Assembly (NCBI GenBank): GCA_937897665.1
Contig: CALCPB010000681.1
Span: forward strand, 1 to 7,826
DNA length: 7,826 nt
Origin: an uncultured Halomicronema sp.
GTDB lineage: Bacteria > Cyanobacteriota > Cyanobacteriia > Phormidesmidales > Phormidesmidaceae
Direction: 5' to 3'
The notes beneath the pieces are model-generated. The model searched no databases, was not told the origin of the DNA, and was given only the letters and a program-made list of their open reading frames with translations. Shown in pieces: positions 6,154 to 7,826 of this stretch. How positions within the stretch are numbered: position 1 is the first letter of the stretch; each line of letters opens with the position of its first letter. The position numbers and the translations under genes were made by a program.

Positions 6154-6179
6154 CTGTCTAGGATGAGCTCCTATGACAG
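6154..6179 (+). promoter_or_regulatory. bulged hairpin in the leader of the UDP-glucose dehydrogenase gene
   Basis: CTGTCTAGGA (6154-6163) pairs with TCCTA plus GACAG (6169-6173 and 6175-6179), a 10-bp stem with one bulged T at 6174 and a TGAGC loop. A short TTTT lies 6 bases beyond it (6185-6188). The stem ends 44 bases before the ATG at 6224. It could be a weak terminator after the decarboxylase gene or a leader structure controlling the dehydrogenase; the sequence does not decide. No known riboswitch class was recognised. Confidence 0.4.
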
Positions 6180-6206
6180 GTGCTGTTTTGTAACTCACCT
6201 AATGCT

Positions 6207-6213
6207 GAAAGGA
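6207..6213 (+). promoter_or_regulatory. Shine-Dalgarno of the dehydrogenase gene
   Basis: GAAAGGA lies ten bases before the ATG at 6224, a good match at slightly long spacing. It supports this start, which also places the Rossmann motif GTGYVG at residues 7-12. Confidence 0.55.
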
Positions 6214-6223
6214 TTAAATTACT

Positions 6224-7609
6224 ATGCGTGTTTGTGTCATTGGAACTGGTTATGTGGGCCTCGTGACCGGTGTTTGTCTGTCTCATATTGGACATGACGT
6301 CATTTGTGTCGACAATAACGAAGAGAAAGTTAAATTAATGCAATCCGGACAATCCCCGATTTACGAACCGGGCTTGTCTGATCTCATGAAGTCCTCAATG
6401 GAAGCAGGGCACCTGCACTTTACGAGTGATTTGGCGGCGGGTGTCGAACATGGTGAGATTCTGTTTATTGCCGTAGGAACTCCCCCTTTACCGACTGGTG
6501 AGAGCGATACCCGCTATGTCGAAGCAGTGGCTCGCGGGATTGGTGCTCATCTGAATGGTGGCTATAAAGTCATTGTGAACAAATCTACCGTACCGATTGG
6601 GTCTGGTGATTGGGTGCGCATGATTGTGATGGATGGCATTACTGAGCGCAAGAAGTCGTTGGTGGGTGCTGGTGCACCGGCACCGGCTGGTGAAGAAATT
6701 CAAGCTGACTTTGATGTTGTTAGCAATCCGGAGTTTCTACGGGAAGGGTCAGCAGTTTATGACACCTTCAACCCGGATCGGATCGTCTTAGGCAGCAACA
6801 ATCCTAAAGCGATTCAGAAAATGAAAGAGCTATATGCTCCTCTTGTGGATCGAAAGTTCTCTGAAAATGAGTCTTTGCCGCCCGTTCCAGTGGTCGTGAC
6901 TGATTTAAGTTCTGCAGAGATGGTCAAGTATGCCTCTAACGCTTTTCTCGCTACGAAGATCAGCTTCATCAATGAGGTTGCCAACATTTGCGATCGCGTC
7001 GGTGCCGATGTGACTCAGGTCGCTATGGGCATTGGGCTTGATTCTCGCATCGGGCACAAGTTCCTACAGGCTGGTATTGGTTGGGGGGGGTCTTGCTTCC
7101 CGAAAGATGTCTTGGCTCTCTTGCACACTGCCGATGACTATGGCTACGAAGCAGACCTGCTAAAAGCCACGGTTAGCGTTAACCAACACCAGCGCACGAT
7201 CGCATTGGAAAAGCTACAGCAAGAGCTGAAAATCTTGAAGGGCAAGACTATTGGGCTGTTGGGACTAACCTTTAAGCCTGACACCGACGACATGAGAGAT
7301 GCGCCTTCCCTGACGCTGATCGAGCAGCTAAATCGTTTAGGTGCCAAGGTCAAAGCCTATGACCCGATTGTGTCTCAGAGCGGTCTGCGCGATGGTTTAT
7401 CCGGCGTCATTGTCGAGACAGACCCTGACCGCTTGGCGGATGGTTGTGATGCTTTGGTCTTAGTGACCGATTGGAAGCAGTTCAAAGACCTAGACTATGC
7501 CAAGATGGCGGGTCTGATGAACTCGCCCATTGTGATCGATGGTCGCAACTTCTTGCCTCAAGCTCAGATGGAAGAATGGGGCTTCCGTTACTTGGGAATC
7601 GGTCGCTAG
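6224..7609 (+). CDS. ugd: UDP-glucose 6-dehydrogenase
   Basis: Predicted 461-aa cytosolic enzyme that oxidises UDP-glucose to UDP-glucuronate with two NAD+. N-terminal NAD-binding domain (1-about 200) has GTGYVGLVTG at 7-16 and the acidic ICVDNN ending at 32. VGTPPLP is at 84-90, KSTVPIGSG at 120-128 (T122) and SNPEFLREGSA at 167-177 (E170, E174). The central helix holds AEMVKYASNAFLATKISF with active-site K235. The catalytic cysteine is C291 in GWGGSCFPKD, with D295 behind it. The C-terminal UDP-binding domain contains LGLTFKPDTDDMRDAPS (346-362) and ends in VIDGRNF (437-443). A Gly/Ala/Pro-rich loop at about 143-160 (VGAGAPAPAGEE) makes it slightly longer than minimal bacterial Ugd. All catalytic residues are present. 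Its product is the substrate of the decarboxylase encoded just upstream, so the two genes form a UDP-xylose pathway. The 171-bp gap contains a hairpin, so separate control is possible. Confidence 0.97.
   Translation: MRVCVIGTGYVGLVTGVCLSHIGHDVICVDNNEEKVKLMQSGQSPIYEPGLSDLMKSSMEAGHLHFTSDLAAGVEHGEILFIAVGTPPLPTGESDTRYVEAVARGIGAHLNGGYKVIVNKSTVPIGSGDWVRMIVMDGITERKKSLVGAGAPAPAGEEIQADFDVVSNPEFLREGSAVYDTFNPDRIVLGSNNPKAIQKMKELYAPLVDRKFSENESLPPVPVVVTDLSSAEMVKYASNAFLATKISFINEVANICDRVGADVTQVAMGIGLDSRIGHKFLQAGIGWGGSCFPKDVLALLHTADDYGYEADLLKATVSVNQHQRTIALEKLQQELKILKGKTIGLLGLTFKPDTDDMRDAPSLTLIEQLNRLGAKVKAYDPIVSQSGLRDGLSGVIVETDPDRLADGCDALVLVTDWKQFKDLDYAKMAGLMNSPIVIDGRNFLPQAQMEEWGFRYLGIGR
6990..6997. repeat. 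HIP1 octamer GCGATCGC
   Basis: Perfect copy inside the dehydrogenase gene, in codons for CDRV (residues 256-259). Confidence 0.85.
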
Positions 7610-7621
7610 ATCGCTAGCGAC
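7602..7621 (+). other. perfect 8-bp hairpin spanning the dehydrogenase stop codon
   Basis: GTCGCTAG (7602-7609) and CTAGCGAC (7614-7621) pair perfectly around an ATCG loop. The 5' arm contains the last codons and the TAG stop (7607-7609). No T tract follows; the longer hairpin at 7640 is the better terminator. Confidence 0.6.
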
Positions 7622-7639
7622 GCAGTGATTGATGGTTGG

Positions 7640-7675
7640 AAGCGGTGGGAGAACATTAGGTTTCTTCCACCGCTT
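7640..7675 (+). terminator. probable transcription terminator after the dehydrogenase gene
   Basis: AAGCGGTGGGAGAA (7640-7653) pairs with TTCTTCCACCGCTT (7662-7675): 14 bp with one G-T wobble around an 8-base loop. It lies 30 bp past the stop codon. The T run after it is only three bases including the stem end, so it is not a perfect intrinsic terminator. Cyanobacteria lack Rho, and such hairpins with weak T tracts are commonly seen at their gene ends. On the minus strand no T run follows, so rightward use is more likely. Confidence 0.6.
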
Positions 7676-7826
7676 TGCTGTGGTTAGACAAGGAGTGATG
7701 ATTTTATTGGCTTGAGCGCTAGTTTGAGCGGCTGAGGCCGATGGGGTTGGGCTTTTAGAACCTGAGTCTTGGTCTGATTTGGCTCAAGACTGAGCATGAG
7801 ACCAACAGGACGCGAGAAATTAGTGT

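Noticed and set aside
6121..6156. Possible promoter TTTCCA ... TATATC before the dehydrogenase gene
   Set aside because: TTTCCA is a poor -35, TATATC is an imperfect -10, and the -10 overlaps the base of the leader hairpin; support is too weak to list.
7690..7716. AAGGAG followed by GTG/ATG at 7696-7700, looking like a gene start
   Set aside because: The ATG frame stops after five codons (ATG ATT TTA TTG GCT TGA) and the other plus frames here are also full of stops.
7765..7805. Overlapping inverted repeats AGTCTTG/CAAGACT (7765-7771, 7785-7791) and TTGGTCT/AGACCAA (7769-7775, 7799-7805) that could form mutually exclusive stems
   Set aside because: They resemble a switch, but each stem is only 7 bp with large loops, no gene start follows within the window, and such short repeats are expected by chance in this GC range.
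7684..7824. 46-codon minus-strand open frame running in from the right edge
   Set aside because: Only about 15 percent of its codons start with G, the product is a low-complexity Pro/Leu/Lys/Gln string, and an open run of this length is expected by chance in about one frame in ten. It remains possible as a gene tail, but unsupported.
1..7826. CRISPR arrays, insertion sequences, tRNA genes, toxin-antitoxin or defence genes
   Set aside because: No spaced repeat series, transposase motif, terminal inverted repeats with target duplication, cloverleaf or small toxin/antitoxin pair was seen on either strand.

Overview
The window looks like ordinary chromosomal DNA from a cyanobacterium. Four perfect copies of the octamer GCGATCGC (HIP1, abundant in many cyanobacterial genomes) occur in 7.8 kb, where about 0.1 would be expected by chance. 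The genes are also typical: an MlaE/TGD1-type lipid-transport permease, a tandem pair of exported M16 peptidases, and a UDP-sugar pathway. The genus cannot be fixed from this sequence alone.

Layout: (i) positions 2-175 (+) look like the last 57 codons of an unidentified gene entering from the left edge. (ii) Positions 358-1155 (-) encode an MlaE-family ABC transporter permease with a TTG start and a very strong Shine-Dalgarno sequence. (iii) A 581-bp divergent intergenic region (1156-1736) holds a candidate -10 box for the permease, several small hairpins, a degenerate direct repeat (1454-1543) and a candidate promoter for the rightward genes. (iv) Two M16 peptidase genes follow, 1737-3311 and 3449-4945 (+), both with signal peptides. 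(v) Positions 5090-6052 (+) encode UDP-glucuronate decarboxylase and 6224-7609 (+) encode UDP-glucose 6-dehydrogenase. (vi) A hairpin covers the last stop codon and a longer terminator-like hairpin follows at 7640-7675. No further gene is convincing to the right edge.

How the genes work together: the two M16 proteins appear to be the complementary halves of one M16B-type heterodimer outside the cytoplasm. The first keeps the complete HXXEH...E zinc site but has lost the C-terminal Arg/Tyr pair. The second has lost every zinc ligand but keeps the Arg/Tyr pair. The two sugar genes encode consecutive reactions: UDP-glucose to UDP-glucuronate (6224-7609), then UDP-glucuronate to UDP-xylose (5090-6052). 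Their products would feed extracellular polysaccharide or other glycan synthesis. The permease is divergent and probably functionally separate; no ATPase or MCE-domain partner for it lies in the window.

I found no strong sign of a mobile element, CRISPR array, RNA gene or new defence or biosynthetic system. The points most worth a second look are the split of active-site residues between the two M16 proteins, hairpins built around two stop codons, a bulged hairpin in the leader of the dehydrogenase gene, and the repeat in the divergent intergenic region.
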